From Candidatus Villigracilis proximus (GTDB lineage: Bacteria > Chloroflexota > Anaerolineae > Anaerolineales > Villigracilaceae): a DNA stretch of 64,000 nt. Each line of letters opens with the position of its first letter. Within the stretch, counting starts at the first letter, position 1. The notes below the pieces were generated by a model. The model was given only the letters and a program-made list of their open reading frames with translations, was not told the DNA's origin and ran no database searches. The stretch is from positions 186,001 to 250,000 of the forward strand of contig JADKBB010000001.1 of the NCBI GenBank assembly GCA_016715195.1, given 5' to 3'. Shown piece after piece: positions 63,551-64,000 of the stretch. The translations under genes were made by a program, and so were the position numbers.

Positions 63551-64000
63551 ATGAAGAAGAGATTGTTATTCATGTTATTGGTTGTTGTTTTGCTGGCGGC
63601 TGCTTGTATGCCTTCACCGGAACAGATGAATCAGGATGTTGAAAAAATTGTTCAGGCTACTTTTCAAGCATTGACTGCGCAAGCCGTGCCGCCAACGCCT
63701 GCTGTGGAAGTTGTGACTATGGGGAGCATTTCAGGACAGGTGACTTCGGGTATCTCACATGTGGGTGTTTTTCAAGTAGGCACGGATACTTTTTATAAGC
63801 TTGAGTTAACCAATGGGGTTGAAAAATATCAGATCGATAATATTCCTGCCGGCACATATTATGTACTGGCATTTACAAGCCCTGGTGGGGCTGCTGCGCC
63901 GTTTCCGCTCGCGTATTCGCAGTATGTTGTATGCGGGTTGACTGAAAATTGCACAGATCATGCGCTGGTTCCAGTAAATGTGACAGCGGGGCAGATTACA
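63551..64000 (+). CDS. Lipoprotein with carboxypeptidase-like regulatory domain (3' partial)
   Basis: It starts at ATG 63551, 5 bases after AAGGAG, and runs off the right edge (150 residues seen). The signal peptide and lipobox are KKRLLFMLLVVVLLAAAC, then a short Thr/Pro linker and a beta domain starting ISGQVTSGISHVGVFQVGTDTFYKLEL with DNIPAGTYYVLAF, the strand pattern of carboxypeptidase regulatory-like folds. The function is unknown. Confidence 0.75.
   Translation, partial: MKKRLLFMLLVVVLLAAACMPSPEQMNQDVEKIVQATFQALTAQAVPPTPAVEVVTMGSISGQVTSGISHVGVFQVGTDTFYKLELTNGVEKYQIDNIPAGTYYVLAFTSPGGAAAPFPLAYSQYVVCGLTENCTDHALVPVNVTAGQIT

Noticed and set aside
1..64000. tRNA, rRNA, CRISPR arrays, transposases and phage genes
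   Set aside because: Looked for conserved T-loop words, spaced repeats and transposase motifs; none convincing. The repeats present are palindromes or the 1020-base coding duplication.

Overview
The window looks like a chromosomal contig from an uncultured member of the Chloroflexota, class Anaerolineae. The pointers are a nuo cluster with two adjacent nuoM genes, Thr/Pro-rich lipoproteins, a lone Flp-type pilin, large sugar ABC cassettes beside GH13 enzymes, and many short palindromic repeats between genes. This is inference from gene content; no marker phylogeny was possible. No tRNA, rRNA, CRISPR array, insertion sequence or prophage was seen.

Layout. 1-1.4 kb: a partial nucleotidyltransferase-like gene and a membrane-anchored hypothetical. 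1.5-10.7 kb (+): complex I membrane arm, nuoA then nuoHJKLMMN, with no nuoB, C, D or I between nuoA and nuoH. 10.9-13.3 kb (+): ATP synthase F0 genes atpI, atpB, atpE and a fused atpF-atpH, without F1 genes, behind a near-consensus promoter. 13.4-16 kb (+): murE, a SRPBCC protein and an acetyltransferase. 16-20.6 kb (-): an Imm63-like orphan, a drug-type MFS transporter, two acetyltransferases, a DUF1697 protein and CtlX. 20.6-23.5 kb (-): the rpsO-pnp RNA operon. 23.5-27.4 kb (-): an ABC-2 exporter (ATPase plus two permeases) with DUF2785 and DinB proteins. 27.5-29.5 kb (+): a two-domain lipoprotein and a sirtuin. 29.6-34.2 kb (-): one 1530-residue polytopic membrane protein with about 205-residue internal repeats.

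34.4-52.6 kb (-) is a sugar-use island. A maltodextrin-type importer (ATPase, binding protein, two permeases) precedes three GH13 enzymes, one a lipoprotein and two cytoplasmic, so oligosaccharides can be cut outside, imported and finished inside. A damaged Gfo/Idh oxidoreductase and an MFS transporter follow. Next is a monosaccharide ABC importer whose binding protein is an in-frame tandem duplication, controlled by a ROK repressor with a clear palindrome at its own promoter. 52.8-64 kb: a ferritin-like/VIT1 metal protein, enolase, a PlsC acyltransferase, an Flp pilin, pyrG, a Roadblock protein, pth, mfd and a truncated lipoprotein.

Many genes, including essential ones (nuoH, nuoL, atpB), carry single-base indels, mostly in homopolymer runs and often in compensating pairs. 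The simplest reading is incompletely polished long-read sequence. For those genes I give the whole reconstructed span and mark the break, rather than calling pseudogenes.
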